NCBI GenBank assembly: GCA_030447125.1
Contig: JAUJLZ010000137.1
Span: 1-5,823, forward strand
DNA length: 5,823 nucleotides
Direction of reading: 5' to 3'
Source: Acidimicrobiales bacterium
GTDB lineage: Bacteria > Actinomycetota > Acidimicrobiia > Acidimicrobiales > CADCSY01
Shown: positions 5,646 through 5,823 of the stretch, piece by piece
How positions within the stretch are numbered: the stretch's first letter is position 1
Layout of the letters: the number at the start of each line of letters is the position of its first letter
Notes under the pieces: model-generated
Database searches by the model: none
What the model saw: only the letters and a program-made list of their open reading frames with translations
What the model was told of the DNA's origin: nothing
Program-made: the position numbers and the translations under genes

Positions 5646-5823
5646 ATGGACACAGGGCGCCCCACCGGGAGCCCAGAGCGGTCACGGGGGATGGTGACCC
5701 AGACCCTCAAGTGCGAGCGCCACGGCGAGACCACCCGATTGACCTGCGTCGATTGCGAGCAGGCGATTTGCCCCAAGTGCATGACCCGCACCGAGGTGGG
5801 GCTGAAGTGCGAGCGCTGTGCCC
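5646..5823 (+). CDS. B-box-type zinc-finger protein, N-terminal part, perhaps of a rhomboid-family protease (3' partial)
   Basis: The first 59 codons are present and the gene runs off the right edge. Counting from ATG 5646, it has four paired metal-binding positions: C23-x2-H26, C34-x2-C37, C42-x2-C45 and C55-x2-C58, as in LKCERHGETTRLTCVDCEQ followed by ICPKCMTRTEVGLKCERC. This fits a B-box-like zinc finger holding two zinc ions. In actinobacteria such a domain commonly precedes a rhomboid intramembrane protease or another membrane domain, so a membrane protein with a cytoplasmic N-terminus is likely, but that part is not visible. ATG 5646 was chosen because a run of seven G lies just upstream (5636-5642). 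GTG 5634, GTG 5622 and ATG 5691 are in-frame alternatives. GTG 5634 would suit a leaderless message. Confidence 0.75.
   Translation, partial: MDTGRPTGSPERSRGMVTQTLKCERHGETTRLTCVDCEQAICPKCMTRTEVGLKCERCA

Noticed and set aside
5632..5697. A 21-codon reading frame from ATG 5632
   Set aside because: It overlaps the zinc-finger gene in another frame and has a Gly- and Trp-rich product with no support. It is only of interest as a possible sign of an error in the G run.
1..5823. tRNA or rRNA genes, CRISPR array, insertion sequence or attachment site
   Set aside because: I saw no cloverleaf, regularly spaced repeats, transposase motif or terminal inverted repeats. The window is almost entirely protein-coding.

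Overview
The window is a GC-rich, densely coded stretch. It uses GTG and TTG start codons, 4-base ATGA/TTGA gene overlaps and G/C-ending codons, as expected of a high-GC actinomycete. The hydrogenase-type genes and the cysteine-rich zinc-finger start at the right edge fit a soil or aquatic actinobacterium, possibly Acidimicrobiia. That placement is inference, because the window contains no marker gene.

Positions 1-4606 form one plus-strand run of seven tightly packed genes: a NifU-type Fe-S protein (its 5' end lies outside the window), an unrecognised 166-aa protein, a [NiFe]-hydrogenase maturation endopeptidase, a TPR protein, a small protein that may be NTF2-like, a divergent biotin/lipoate-ligase-fold protein, and an unrecognised 140-aa protein. 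Four junctions overlap or nearly touch and three are overlaps of the start and stop codons, so one transcript with translational coupling is likely. The endopeptidase and the NifU-type protein mark the run as the accessory part of a [NiFe]-hydrogenase operon. The hydrogenase subunit genes are not here and would be expected upstream (left) of the window. My working model is that the endopeptidase trims the large-subunit precursor, the NifU-type protein carries or transfers an Fe-S cluster, and the TPR protein and the other four act as assembly or electron-transfer partners. The last part is inference.

At 4607-4628 a GC-rich inverted repeat separates this run from a convergent minus-strand gene (4629-5459) for a putative HExxH zinc metalloprotease. 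Positions 5460-5633 are a divergent intergenic region with two clear inverted repeats and a candidate -10 box. A plus-strand gene then starts and runs off the right edge. Its first 59 codons encode a B-box-like zinc-binding domain of the kind often found ahead of rhomboid-type membrane domains.

The most unusual item is the ligase-fold protein at 3430-4179. It keeps the shape of a biotin protein ligase, including the C-terminal domain, but lacks the lysines of the active site. It may be a repurposed or catalytically dead paralogue working within the hydrogenase system.
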